Part shown: one piece after another, positions 37,415 through 47,570 of the stretch
How positions within the stretch are numbered: the first letter of the stretch is position 1
Layout of the letters: every line of letters starts with the position of its first letter
NCBI GenBank assembly: GCA_026770615.1
Contig: MU631468.1
Coordinates: 75,984 to 133,272, forward strand
Origin: Pavlovales sp. CCMP2436
Lineage: Eukaryota; Haptophyta; Pavlovophyceae; Pavlovales
Reading direction: 5' to 3'
Length of the DNA stretch: 57,289 nucleotides
Notes under the pieces: model-generated
What the model was told of the DNA's origin: nothing
Seen by the model: the letters and a program-made list of their open reading frames with translations, nothing else
The model's database searches: none
Program-made: the position numbers and the translations under genes

Positions 37415-40219
37415 GTGCTGATAGTCACGGCTGGTTTTTATTTGGAGTTAACATGTTACGATCGATTCATCATTCCCTTCCTCCACCATCTCCAGGAGTC
37501 CTATCGCGGGCTCAATACCGACAAGGCCCAGGGCGCGTCGGCATGGAAGTATGAGTACCTCATACCGCTTGCCCCGACCGTACCCTTTGTTGGAGATGCC
37601 GCATGCCAAGTACTCGAATCACACGCCTGGCTGGCATCATCCTTCGCAAACGGCGACCTGCCTCCCTGGTTCTACTTTGTGTTCTGCGCTGTACGGTGCG
37701 TGCCACTCCGCAAGTGCGCGGCCCAGGTCGGCGTCGCGAAGGCTGCGCGGCCAATCGGCATCTCGTGTGCGCTGAGACGGAGGCTCACCAAAGGGGTCTT
37801 CCTCAACAAGGATTTTCGCGGTGCGATCGAGGAATACCTCTTCCCGCAGCAGCTGGGAGTCCTCGTCTCGGCAGGCGGCACTAAGCTCATCTTTGGGGTG
37901 CGTGAGCTGCTTGAAATCCCAAACTTTTGCATCGCAGGCTCCGACATCTACAACGCCTTCAATGAGGGAGACCACGCAGAGATGGTAGCACGCACCCTCG
38001 TCAGCTCCCCCGGCCTAGCCCCGCTTGCACGCCTCTTCTACGCCACGCTCGCTCCCAAGTACCCGATCTTCGTCACTGGCAAGGGCGGCGGCCTGACGCC
38101 CATGGGCAGAGACGGCGAGACCGGTGTCGCTCAAGGGTCAGTAGAGGCTGGAGTCGCCTTTGCCATCTCCATCCACCCCGAGTTAAAGGTGCTCGACGCC
38201 GAGCTGCGGCCATACGGTGGGGGCGCTCGGGCTGGCCACGACGACGTGCGCGCGTGCGGTCCGCCCTGGATCGTCTTCGCGGCGATGCAGCGCTTCCACG
38301 ACGCGCTTTTCTTACGGCTCGGCCTTGTCGTGCAGCCGTCCAAGTGTGAATGCTGGATCGACGAGGCCCACATCGCCTCTCTCGACGCCCACCGTGGCTT
38401 GGTGACACGCAGCCACCTGCTCGACGGCGCCCTGACCCCGCACTACGGCGTCATGTGCTACGGCGTCCCAATCGGCTCGGAGGAGTACGCTAAGCTTGCC
38501 CTCGCTGGCAAGTGTGACGAGATTGCCAGTATCTCAAACAAGCTAATCGACGCGATCATCCACACGCAGGCGACACACGCACTGGGAGTCTCGCTCGACG
38601 ACGACCAGCTTGCCACTGCCCTCCTTGCACTCCCCCGTCGCTACCGGGGCGCCGGACTTCGACGCATGGTCGACATCGCGCCTGTCGCTTTCTGTGGCGC
38701 CATGACCCAAGCAGTGCCCAACTTCCTTGACATCGTGGACGAGCCGACCGGCACCATCACGCAGCGCGGCATACTCGAGCTGCCGCAAGTCGCGCTCGTA
38801 GTAGGACGGAACTCCTTCCTGGACATGCGCGCGCATGGCTGGCGGTCATACCTGCACTTGCCGCGACCAGGCCTCCCCAGACCGCTACCGCCACATCGGC
38901 AGGGACAGGCGTTCTTCTGCTGCTGGCTCAAGATGCAACAGGAGGCTGGCGTCGGTGCTGGAGCGATGATCAACGCAGACCTGCCAACCCGTGTGCTACA
39001 CCTCCCCCCAGAGGAGGCCTGGCCGATGGTGCGCAGGGATCTCACAGGCAAGCCAAGCCTCAACATGCAGAAGGACCTCACCGAGGACCGCGAGGCTCAG
39101 CGGTTTGACGCGCTCAAGATGCGGATCAACGCGCTCCCGCGGGGCGATCGCGTCGTGCACTTGATTAGGAGCATCGACCGCAACAGCTCTGCCTGGGTGG
39201 CCGCGCTTCCGATTGGCTACGGCGCCTGCACCCTCGGCGAGTGGGTGGAGATCACAGCACGCTTCTTCGGCGTCCCGATCCCCATCTGCGTCGGCCTAGC
39301 CGCGCGCGGCGCGCGGTTGTTCAACCGCGACATCGACGTACACGGAGACAATATTCTCGCGGCCACCGGGCAGAGCGTCACCGGCGACCACATCTCCAAG
39401 CTCAGGCACGATCCGCTCCTCGCCCTCCTGGCTGATGTTGCGAGGAGAATGGGTGCGCACGCGCGCACCGAGGCGGGAGACATCTTCGCCTCGGTACTCG
39501 CCTCCAACCAGGCCGCGTACCGGCTCTTCTTCGGTGGGGTAGGCCGGCGACCCGGGCCGAAGGTCGACCTCTACGCCAAGTACGACTACAAGGGTGGGCG
39601 GGCGGTCCCGCGACTGCTTGAACTCAAGACCATGGAGTTCTGCAGGACTCAGTACAGGGACACCGACGGCAACTACCCTTGGCGTGCTGTGGGCAGGCGA
39701 GCTGACTCGCTTCCGGTGGAACGCATGGCGGAGCTCATCAAGATTGATCGCGACTTCTTCCACACGACCCCCGGACAGACTGGTTCGATGCAGGCCCGCG
39801 CACAGACCTTCTGCACTGCAGGCGGCCTCGCGTTCGCCGCCCTCGTGATTGGAGCCTTCGGCGAGTGCTCTGACGACCTGGAATCCTTCGTCGGGAACCT
39901 CGCCAGCATGGGCGCAAGAGCGCTCCAAGCTCGCATGGGGGCCCCCTCCGCTGTGCAAGCGCGCAGCACTCTCCTGTGGAAGATGAGACAGGAGATCGGC
40001 ATGTGCGCACTTCGAGGGCACGCCAAGGTCATCATTGCGCGCGCGCGATTGGTGCGCACTGGCATCGGCACCGGCAACGGCGGCGGCACACGCACTGACA
40101 GCGACGACGACGGCAATCCCGACGAGTGGGCTGAGGGCGCGTACCACCTCCGCAGGGAGACACGGTTTGGGATCGGCGCCTTAGTATGCCGCCTGGGTGA
40201 CTACATGCCGCCTGGGTGA
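37415..40219 (+). CDS. Reverse transcriptase with PD-(D/E)xK-type nuclease, 5'-truncated
   Basis: An open frame of 934 codons without an early ATG (first codon GTG 37415; the first in-frame ATG is near codon 190), so the 5' end is missing. RT signatures: ARPIGIS (111-117), SDIYNAFN with Asp177 (motif A), GVAQGSVEAGVAFAISIHPE (237-256, like the GxxQGxxxSPxLF motif) and GHDDV (274-278) in the place of YADD. Downstream, KVDLYAKYD (Asp718) and LLELKTM (Glu736, Lys738) form a PD-(D/E)xK-like nuclease, followed by HTTPGQTGSM, AALVIGAFGECSDD. RT plus C-terminal restriction-like endonuclease is the layout of early-branching non-LTR elements (R2/CRE/Dualen group). GC-rich, in contrast with block C beside it. 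The frame is fully open over 2.8 kb, implying a recent arrival. Confidence 0.65.
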   Translation: MLIVTAGFYLELTCYDRFIIPFLHHLQESYRGLNTDKAQGASAWKYEYLIPLAPTVPFVGDAACQVLESHAWLASSFANGDLPPWFYFVFCAVRCVPLRKCAAQVGVAKAARPIGISCALRRRLTKGVFLNKDFRGAIEEYLFPQQLGVLVSAGGTKLIFGVRELLEIPNFCIAGSDIYNAFNEGDHAEMVARTLVSSPGLAPLARLFYATLAPKYPIFVTGKGGGLTPMGRDGETGVAQGSVEAGVAFAISIHPELKVLDAELRPYGGGARAGHDDVRACGPPWIVFAAMQRFHDALFLRLGLVVQPSKCECWIDEAHIASLDAHRGLVTRSHLLDGALTPHYGVMCYGVPIGSEEYAKLALAGKCDEIASISNKLIDAIIHTQATHALGVSLDDDQLATALLALPRRYRGAGLRRMVDIAPVAFCGAMTQAVPNFLDIVDEPTGTITQRGILELPQVALVVGRNSFLDMRAHGWRSYLHLPRPGLPRPLPPHRQGQAFFCCWLKMQQEAGVGAGAMINADLPTRVLHLPPEEAWPMVRRDLTGKPSLNMQKDLTEDREAQRFDALKMRINALPRGDRVVHLIRSIDRNSSAWVAALPIGYGACTLGEWVEITARFFGVPIPICVGLAARGARLFNRDIDVHGDNILAATGQSVTGDHISKLRHDPLLALLADVARRMGAHARTEAGDIFASVLASNQAAYRLFFGGVGRRPGPKVDLYAKYDYKGGRAVPRLLELKTMEFCRTQYRDTDGNYPWRAVGRRADSLPVERMAELIKIDRDFFHTTPGQTGSMQARAQTFCTAGGLAFAALVIGAFGECSDDLESFVGNLASMGARALQARMGAPSAVQARSTLLWKMRQEIGMCALRGHAKVIIARARLVRTGIGTGNGGGTRTDSDDDGNPDEWAEGAYHLRRETRFGIGALVCRLGDYMPPG

Positions 40220-40360
40220 CTGAATGTCGTCGCGCCTACACGCTCGGAGTCGACCACTTCTGATACAGAATGACTGCAACCCACTGCCTGCTGCCCTTTT
40301 CTAGTAAGTAAGTCGTAGTTAAAAAAAGATGGGACTCTGGTGCACTGCAAAAAGACGGGA
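40220..40360 (+). mobile_element. 3' end of the RT element
   Basis: After a short duplicated TACATGCCGCCTGGGTGACT at the stop codon, the sequence reads CTGCCTGCTGCCCTTTTCTA...GTCGTAGTTAAAAAAAG (40285-40327). A similar end (CTGTCTTCC...GTCGTAGTCTACAAAAAAAA) lies at 8660-8708, so this is probably the element's 3' UTR and A-tail. Confidence 0.5.
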
Positions 40361-40892
40361 TAAAAGAGAAGGATCGCAACTCGCGGTTCTCGTCGGAAAA
40401 GAGCTGGTGCGGATAAAGTAAAAATGAGCCTCGAGCCATGGCATGCTTCCAGTAGCTCAGTCCTGCAAGGCCTCGATCGGAGCGCCCCTCGAGGCGCTCG
40501 AGTTGCTCGGTCGCCGCCGGCTCGGCGGGAATGGCTGGCGAACTCGACGGGCCGCCGGCCGAGCCCATCCCACACTCGATCGCGCACCACAGGTCAGCGC
40601 GCATGCCCGTGGGCGCCCATATACATTTGCGTCATTTTGCTCCGCGCCCCGTTGGACGATCGGATGCGGCAAAGTTGCTCCGAAGTTGAGTAAGACGCAT
40701 TGGGCGTGTACCTTGATGGATCAGGTTGCCACCGGGCTTCTCTTACTCAACTTCGGTGCAATATTTACTCGCGCACGGGCTCGGGCTGGACGGTCGCCAA
40801 TCTTGACCTCACTTTGACCCCTGCCCCGACCCCCACCCCGTCCGCGTGCACGCAGGGCGCCTCCCATCTTCGAGTGGTGGTACACGGGGAAG

Positions 40893-41769
40893 ATGCGCGC
40901 ACGCGCCCTCGCCGCCCGGGCCACAAGCGCTGGCGCCGCCTGCACCGCGAACGACTCCGACCGGATGACGAACACTTACGAGCAGCGCACGCACTTTTAC
41001 GTCCAGAGCATCAAGAGGGGCGCGTTGCCGTGCTTCACGCTCAGGGACCAGGCGCGCTTCGACCAAGCGCTATGCGACGCCTGGCACGGGCTTGGGCCCG
41101 AAGGGCTTCTGTCGGAAGCCGCCCGGGAAAAGTTCGAGAGCATGGCAAACCTCGTCGCCGCAACGAACGTGCTGGCACGCGCATCGGCCGCGGCCATCCT
41201 CGCGGTCTTCGGCGTGGAGATGGCCGTGTTCGACTTCGCCCTCTCCACGTTTGGCACCAAGCCGCTGCCGCTGCTCTTCGCTTCGCACAACGTGGGTCGC
41301 CCCGGCGAGGATTTCGCGCCCCCTCCTCCGCCAGAGCCCCCCCCGAGCCGCTTGACGCCGGCCAGCCGGCTCCTCCGTCTCCGATCGCCGACTTGCTGCC
41401 AGTGGAGGAGCCGCCACCAGAGGAGCCGTTTGCCGCTGCACCGGCGCCGTCCATCCTCGTCGCCATCGCCGCGGCGAGCCCGCGCGAACGCGGGCCGTGG
41501 CACCGCTGCTTCGAGGTGACCTTCCCGGCGGAGACGGAGGCGCGTGGGCTCCGTCTCGTCATCGATGACGAGGTCGGCAACGTGGAGCGAGCTGCGCTAT
41601 CCGTGGAGCGGCGCACTCTCCGCCATCAGTCGTGGTCGTGCGGCGTGTGCAAGAGGCAGCCGCGTTCGACAAGTCTGTGCTGGAGGCCAAGAAGGAGAAG
41701 AAGCGCAAGCTCAACGCCGTGAGCGTCGCGCCCGCTGCCAGAGCAGATGCGCCGAGCTCGGACGCGTAG
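40893..41769 (+). pseudogene. Hypothetical protein, two frameshifts
   Basis: ATG 40893 (…TNTYEQRTHFYVQSIKRGAL, LRDQARFDQALCDAWHGLGP) reads to about 41330. A shifted frame then carries PLDAGQPAPPSPIADLLPVE...RCFEVTFPAETEARG-LRLVIDDEVGNV, and a third frame ends VQEAAAFDKSVLEAKKEKKR...APSSDA at 41769. The three parts look like one protein of about 290 residues: helical N-domain, Pro-rich linker, short C-domain with a basic coiled-coil tail. No family recognised; it could be host or transposon-derived. The remainder 40361-40892 shows no gene. Confidence 0.4.
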
Positions 41770-42331
41770 GGCGTCCATGTATTCCATCATGTATATCACT
41801 ATGTATAACTTAAAGTAATAAAACCGGTATTTAAGTGCATTAGGGTAGTTAGTATTAAGTTAGTAATAAAACTATTAATGTTATTGTGATAATATTAATA
41901 ACCGTAGTTACGACTTACGGCATAGTGTGTTACTTTGATAAATAAGTAAACTTTATATAAACTGTTTGTAATTGAATTATTTTAAATTCATCATCAGCTT
42001 TCTTCAAGGCTCTTAAATTATTATTACTATACTAATTAGAAGCTGAGGTGAACCTAAACTCATTGAATAAATTAAATTACGTAACTTAGTTAATATAAAG
42101 TGTAACTAACTTAGTTAGTTACTTACAAACTAACTATGCCGTACAGTTAATATTGACAAATTTGACGTAATCATTTGTTAATATATTTGTTCATCATAGT
42201 TGTGGGCGGCAAATTATATAATATTAGTAACGTATTAGTCAGAATAACTCAGATGGCAGCCTGAATCCCCATCAGCAACATAATAAATAATACGAAACTC
42301 TGACATTCAAGCACCGGAGATAAACTCCTGT
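41770..42331. other. AT-rich non-coding stretch
   Basis: About 450 bp of very AT-rich DNA with many TTAGTTA/TAACTAA motifs and no coding signal. A diverged T2 retroposon end (CAGCCTGAATCCCCATCA, then an ATAATAAATAATA tail) sits at 42240-42292. Confidence 0.6.
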
Positions 42332-43464
42332 TCAAGGCGTGCAGTAGACGTGCTCGACACGCCACACAAATGCGAAGAGGGCCTCAGAGGGGTACATGAG
42401 CCTGCCGAATTCCCTCTCCATGGTGATCTCGGTCGGGAGCTGCGAGATGCTTTCCATGTCCCGGCGTCCCGCGGGTCGAGCTTGTTGCCGAGCGCCCACT
42501 GAGGCCAGAACTAGGCAGCTTCAAAAGAGTCGCCGCCCGGCTTGCACCGCTTCTCGACGTAGCGCAAAATCCAGCCGCCGATGTAGTACACGAGCGACGA
42601 CGCACGCTCGTCGGTGGGTTTCGACTCGGCGCGCATCGGCGTCTCCGGCCGGTCATACATCCGCTTGCACAGGCGGTCGAACAGCGCGACATCGATGTAG
42701 TGAAAGACCTGCTGCGCGTACCCGGGCCTGAACTCCGCCATCGCAGCCACTACGCCAGGCAGCCTGCTCCATTCGTGCCCCGCTGTCTCGCGCGAGTTGC
42801 TCAGCTCCTCCTCGAGGTTGCCGCGTGCTCCGCCCAGGCTGCGCTTGAGCGAGACGCTGTTGGCGACGATGAGCTCGGCGATGGCTCCGAGCCGCTTCAC
42901 GACAAAGTCGGCGGCGCCCGGATCGAGGCGAAGACGCTCCGCAGCCTGGGCAACCACAGGGCAGAGGCTCCCGAAGGTGCCCTTGCTCCACGTCGCGTCG
43001 AAGAATGCGCCATTGGTCAGCGACGGATGCGGCTTGACGCGCTCGAGAAGGGCGGTAGTGCGCACATTCACCGACAGCAGCAGCACGCGGTATCCTGCCC
43101 CATCGGAGAATTTCTTCCATTGGCGCACGATCTGCTGCCGGTCGAGCTGGTACGTTCTCGCGACTGCTGACAGGCCGGTCGCGATGCCTGACTGCGACTC
43201 GGTTTGCGGGAGCTCACCGCGCCAGGCGTCCGAACTCGCCTTGAAGACCACGAGGAGCGCGGCGGCGGCGGCAGAAGAGATCCGCCTGGACGTCTTCTCG
43301 GCGGGAGCGTCGTCCTGCGGCGCGATCGCGGCGGGCAGTGTGACGACCGGCGCGAGGGGAGGCTCGAGCGCCGCCGGCGCCGCCGAGCTGCCGCGCCGGT
43401 CGTCAGCTACTGACGCGGCGCGCTCGAGCTCATCCCCCTCCAGCAGCGCCAGCAGCGCGGGCAA
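42332..43464 (-). pseudogene. Element X transposase-like protein, one frameshift
   Basis: ATG 43464; open to 42511 (317 residues), then in a shifted frame RRDMESISQLPTEITMEREF...VEHVYCTP to a TGA at 42332-42334. A low-complexity Ala-rich head is followed by a helix-turn-helix-like segment (ATGLSAVARTYQLDRQQIVR). Then comes an uncharacterised core with GAFFDATWSKGTFGSLCPVV and, near the end, SSLVYYIGGWILRYVEKRC, which recalls the V-x-YIAGYI motif and Cys of P-element/Kolobok-like transposases. The 5' part is duplicated in the left arm. I infer a transposase, but no catalytic triad was identified. Confidence 0.45.
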
Positions 43465-44452
43465 CGGGGGGCGCCATCTTTTGCTTCAGCACCAGCTCGG
43501 TTAATCCGGGAGCCAAGTTGCGATCCTATTCCTTTTTTGAGTGGTCCAGAGCGAGGCGGCAAAAGACGGGAGGCTCGTGAACGCAAAAGACGGGAGGCTC
43601 GTGAACGCAAAAGACGGGAGGCTCGTGAACGCAAAAGACGGGAGGCTCAAAGGTGTCCACCCGGTTCATCACGACCGCACCGACCACGCCTACAACGACA
43701 AACATCAAGACCGCACAGGCAACTACGATGATTGATCGACCTGGACTCCGGCACCCCCCGACAACGATGACAGCCACGTCGACTTCTTCCACGCACACCA
43801 CGATGATTGCTTCTACGCCGCGACCTCGATGACCACCATGAGCTCCTCTGCGTTGGTACGTTGTGGCTCCTCCATGATAGCTTCTACGTTTTCACACACG
43901 CCTCCTCCATGAACTCTTCTTCGTTTTCACACACGCCAACGTCCTCCTCCCAACTGTTGCATACTGGACCACCAATGTCCACAACGATCCACGACAATCC
44001 ACTCCGCCGGCGCCGCCGAGATCCTTTAACTGCGATCAGGGGCCGCCCAGATACCTTTAACTGCGATCAGGGGCCGCCGAGCTTCCAAGAAACTTTTGCG
44101 AAAAACCTGCAGCTGCCCACCAATTAAAGTTTCCACCACGGTCCGCCACGATCCACCGCCCCCCCCCTCCCTCATTCCTTCTGCGGTCCACCAGGATCCA
44201 CCACGCTCTACCAGGCTCTACCAGGATCCACCAGGCTCTACCACGCTCTACCAGGTTCTACCATGATCCACGCAGCATACAACCATGCACACACGCGCAA
44301 CAAATATGAACGACTCACGAAACACATGCGAAAACAACAAATGCGGCACACACACGGAACACACGGGCAGCCTTGTCGATGCAAACGGGAACCGCACGAG
44401 CCACGCGGGCCAGAAGGGCAAAAAAGAATTGGTTTCCCGCCCCAGGAGTAGT
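43057..44452 (-). mobile_element. Right arm of ~1.4-kb inverted duplication (element X)
   Basis: Reverse complement of 15813-17192, with isolated substitutions (for example a Lys codon where the left arm has a stop). The outer end is the CGCCCCAGGAGTAG sequence at about 44452; the inner end lies inside the transposase-like gene. The 24-bp repeat (43553-43645) and the CGATCAGGGGCCGCC pair (about 44030-44085) are mirrored. Confidence 0.85.
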
Positions 44453-44459
44453 ACGGGAT

Positions 44460-45200
44460 AATCCACGTTAAAACTCTCCATTCTCATCCTTGGAGGGCCT
44501 GCGTGACTTTTGCGTGACTTCGGGAAATCCACAGATTTTAATAATTATCTGACGCCGTAACTTTCAGTGGGACCCTGAAAGCCCACGAGCAAGCGTTCAT
44601 TTTAACCCATGGGTCTTTGAGGTTAATTCCATGCCTACGAGGGACCAGGGCGTCTCGAAGTGAGTGTCATCGAGATTTTTAGAGTCCAGTTTCGCTGATC
44701 TGATCGAAGGAAGCCTTGCCAGAGGCCGGCAGAAGCGGCGCGGGGCGCCCAGATGTAGCTGGCAATCGTGCTTGATCGGCTCGCACGAACACGCTCGGCT
44801 TGCACCGCCAGCTGACAAGCGGACGCGCGACTCGGCGGCCACCAGCTCGTCGTCCATCCGCGCTGCAATCTCGGGTGCGGACGAAGACTCGAGCTCGGGC
44901 TGAAGCGACGACGAGGATGACGAGGACGAGCAGACAACAGAGCTTCAAGAAGCGCGCTGAACGACCGACTCTCTCCGCCACGAGACCCGTGTCGGCGGCG
45001 TGCCACGGCGCTCAGACCGCTGATCGGGCCCCATTGCTCGATTTTTAAATCTCCGAGGCGCTCCAAGGATATAGTACATAAAAGAGATTCAGCTGCTGGA
45101 GTCACCTTGCTGGAGCCAGCACTTCGCACGAGCACTCGTTGGACGGTGCCACTGTAGCTGCGGGTGGGGGATTTTTTAGGTGGCAGTGGTCAAGGCGCTG
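44460..45200. other. Stretch without recognised gene
   Basis: Open frames occur on both strands (44597-45135) but without family resemblance or consistent composition. The last ~100 bp before the SPX gene may contain its promoter; no TATA box is evident. Confidence 0.4.
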
Positions 45201-45231
45201 CTAGCGACCCGGCTGGGGACGGGCGGCGGCC

Positions 45232-46069
45232 ATGAAGTTCGGCAAGACGCTGCGTGCCACAGTGCAGACGCGCTTCCCGGCCTGGGCCGAGTACATGCTG
45301 GGCTACAAGGAGCTAAAGCAATTGCTCAACGAATTGGTAGACGCGCAGGACGCGGTGGGTGAGCCTGGGCACGGTGCGCGCCACGCCAGCTGAGTCTTGC
45401 TTGCAGGCGGCGCGCGCACCGCTTCCGCCCGCACGCAGAACCCGGCAGACCCGGTGTTCAGTCGGGTGGTGCCACGTCCGTCCCTCCTGCCGCTCATCCC
45501 CACCACCCGCGCCCGCCCGTCGCCCGCGTGCAGACGATGAGGGGGGGGATGAGATGGCGGGCATTGACGACCCGCTGGCGAGCTTCACCGAGCGGCTAGA
45601 CGTGGAGGTGGAGAAGATTAATGACTTCTACATGGACCGCATCGAGGAGGGCGTCATCATCCTGCACGCCATGACGCAGCAGGTGGACTCGCTGATCGCG
45701 GCCAATTCGGCCGAGACGGCCCATATCTCTGCCATCCAGCGCGCCCTCGTATCCTATCATTTCAACCTTCTCATGCTGCAGAACTATGTCGCGCTCAATT
45801 TCTCGGGGATCGTCAAGATCCTAAAGAAGCTCGACAAAAAGCTGGGCACGGCGCACCGGAAAGCCTACCTCGGGAGCATTGTCGAGCTGCCCTTCTACAA
45901 CTGCACCGCGCTCGGCCAGGTCGTGGAGGACACGGAATCTCTATTTGCCAAATTGGACTCCGCTATGAGCTTGGCCACGGCGCGCCTCAAGATGCCCTGC
46001 GGGACACCTGGGCAGTCAGCGGTGGCGACGGAAGCGGGCGAAAGGCAAGGCGCGCCGGTGATCGCCTAG
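45232..46069 (+). CDS. SPX-domain protein (two exons)
   Basis: Exon 1 45232-45358 starts MKFGKTLRATVQTRFPAWAE and continues YMLGYKELKQLLNELV, the classic SPX N-terminus (MKFGK...P-x-W...Y-x-x-YK-x-LKK). A GTGAGC donor (45359) and CAG acceptor (ending 45533) define a 175-nt intron; splicing keeps frame (G|AC, Asp) and continues DDEGGDEMAGIDDPLASFTE, then LDVEVEKINDFYMDRIEEGV. The key helix NFSGIVKILKKLDKKLGTAH has the Lys cluster (K-x2-KK-x-DKK) that binds inositol pyrophosphates in SPX domains. About 220 residues, so a stand-alone SPX protein, expected to sense phosphate status and bind a partner such as a transporter, VTC subunit or transcription factor. It looks intact and host-encoded. Confidence 0.85.
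45359..45533 (+). other. GT-AG intron of the SPX gene
   Basis: The donor G|GTGAGC and acceptor CGTGCAG|AC join the two halves of the SPX domain in frame. Unspliced translation would leave the SPX N-terminal motif out of frame with the Lys-cluster helix. Confidence 0.8.
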
Positions 46070-46390
46070 CTCTCTCCTCCGAGCCGGCTCTCGAGATTGG
46101 CCGATTCGCGCTGGGCTGCTATGCCTGCTGCCAGTCGCTCTTTGAACACCACGTTGATCTTGTCCATCCCGTTCTGCTCGCCCCGTTTGTGTTTTCGTTT
46201 ATGAGTTAGTAACGAACTAGTTTGTTCGTTCTAATTATCGTGATAAACTAGTAAATTATATAATATCTTGATGGTGTGGTAATCCGCATTGGGTTGAAAT
46301 CCGAGTTAGTGGCGCGATTCCGCACTGGGGAGGGGGAAAAGTTGTGGGTGGGATGAAGTAGTAGACATTCTTCGCCCCTGCGCGCTAAGT

Positions 46391-46560
46391 ACCATATATA
46401 TATATAGCGGCTCAGCATGGTTCAACAGGTGTTGTTCACTCACTGACTTGGTCGACGTCAGACGTTAGTCCTGGCAGCAGGGATGGTGGTGGTAGAGGTG
46501 AGGTTGGTGGTGAACTCGTAGCAATTGCCACAGGCTCCCCCTCCCCCTCCCCCCCCATAA
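46391..46560 (-). mobile_element. Retroposon family T1 copy (5'-long), minus sense
   Basis: A (TA)n tail at 46391-46405, then in reverse the T1 sequence through GGCAGCAGGGATGGTGGTGG, GGTTGGTGGTGAACTCGTAG and a C-rich end. It forms an inverted pair with the copy at 47255-47410. It lies within a wider inverted pair (46285-46325 against 46838-46878). Confidence 0.75.
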
Positions 46561-46717
46561 GTGCCAATAATAACTGTTGTCAAATAGAGCCCTTCTCGAC
46601 GGTCGTAGCCCACCTTGTGTGCCTCTCTAGTGCATCTGGGGTCGATAACATGCTAAAGGTAACTAACGTTTCCGATTCTCAGCGCTCGGAAGCGATAAGA
46701 AGGTCATGGTTCCCGAT

Positions 46718-46793
46718 GGGGCACAGAGGAGTTAGATGCAGATTCGTGAATGGGGCGCCGCCCCATTCTCTAACTTCTCTGTGCCCAACCCGG
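46718..46793. repeat. Long hairpin
   Basis: GGGCACAGAGGAGTTAGA and GAATGGGGCG are followed, after a 2-base turn, by their complements CGCCCCATTC and TCTAACTTCTCTGTGCCC. The stem is about 28 bp with one 11-base bulge. It lies inside the inverted pair 46285-46878 and may be the core of a foldback element. Confidence 0.75.
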
Positions 46794-47254
46794 TTCGTGA
46801 GTTACCCCGAAGGAATTTCACCGGATTTTTCGCAATTTCCCTCCGGACTGGCCACTAATTCGGATTTCGACCCCATTGCTAGAAGTTGAAAACTGTTTAC
46901 AGTATAAAATTTAAATGACGTGCGCTCATGCGCCTCAGCTCGCCCAGCCGCCCGGCTCAAGACCAAGGGTGGACTAGAGGTTTGAAAATAGCGCCGGAGA
47001 AGAAGTTGATTGAATCAATCAAGCTGCAGGCGCCCGGCCGGCAGGCCCCCCTTTATTTGCGAAGAAAAAATGTAGGGTCTATTTTAGCCGTTGTAGGGTC
47101 TAAATAGGCCATATCCTATGCTGCACGTGCGCTACACGCGGTCGGTCTACGGCTGACCGCCCAAAGAATCAAGTAATCAAGTTTGTAATAAAGACCACTT
47201 TAGTACTATGTATATAGCAAGCCTACAGCTAGACCCCTAGCCTATTTCACCAGG

Positions 47255-47410
47255 GGGGAGGGGGGGGAGCCTGTGGCAATTGCTACGAGTTCACCGCCAA
47301 CCTCACCTCTACCACCACCATCCCTGCTGCCAGGACCAACGTCCGACGTCGACCAAGTCAGTAAGCGAACAACACCTGTTGAACCATGCTGAGCCGCTAT
47401 ATATTTATAT
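47255..47410 (+). mobile_element. Retroposon family T1 copy, plus sense
   Basis: Sense orientation: GGGGGAGCCTGTGGCAATTG ... CACCACCATCCCTGCTGCCAGG ... CTGAGCCGC followed by a TATATATTTATATATAT tail. Confidence 0.75.
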
Positions 47411-47570
47411 ATATCTCTTTAACCAGATTTTTGGCTTATTTAATAGGCTGCGTTCGGCACGCTGTAGCCGACGCACCGCGCGTCGGTCACCCAGGGTCAC
47501 CGCGCATTGCCGTGGAGGCCACGACATGTGGATAGCCAGGATTCAATCAGATTGACGATGCGACCTCCCG

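Noticed and set aside
39296..40147. Antisense frames of 80-280 codons within the RT gene
   Set aside because: They are shadows of a GC-rich coding strand with no recognisable domain.
37415..40219. Retron or diversity-generating retroelement RT
   Set aside because: It has a C-terminal nuclease-like domain and LINE-type motifs, no template/variable repeat pair and no msr/msd-like RNA nearby.
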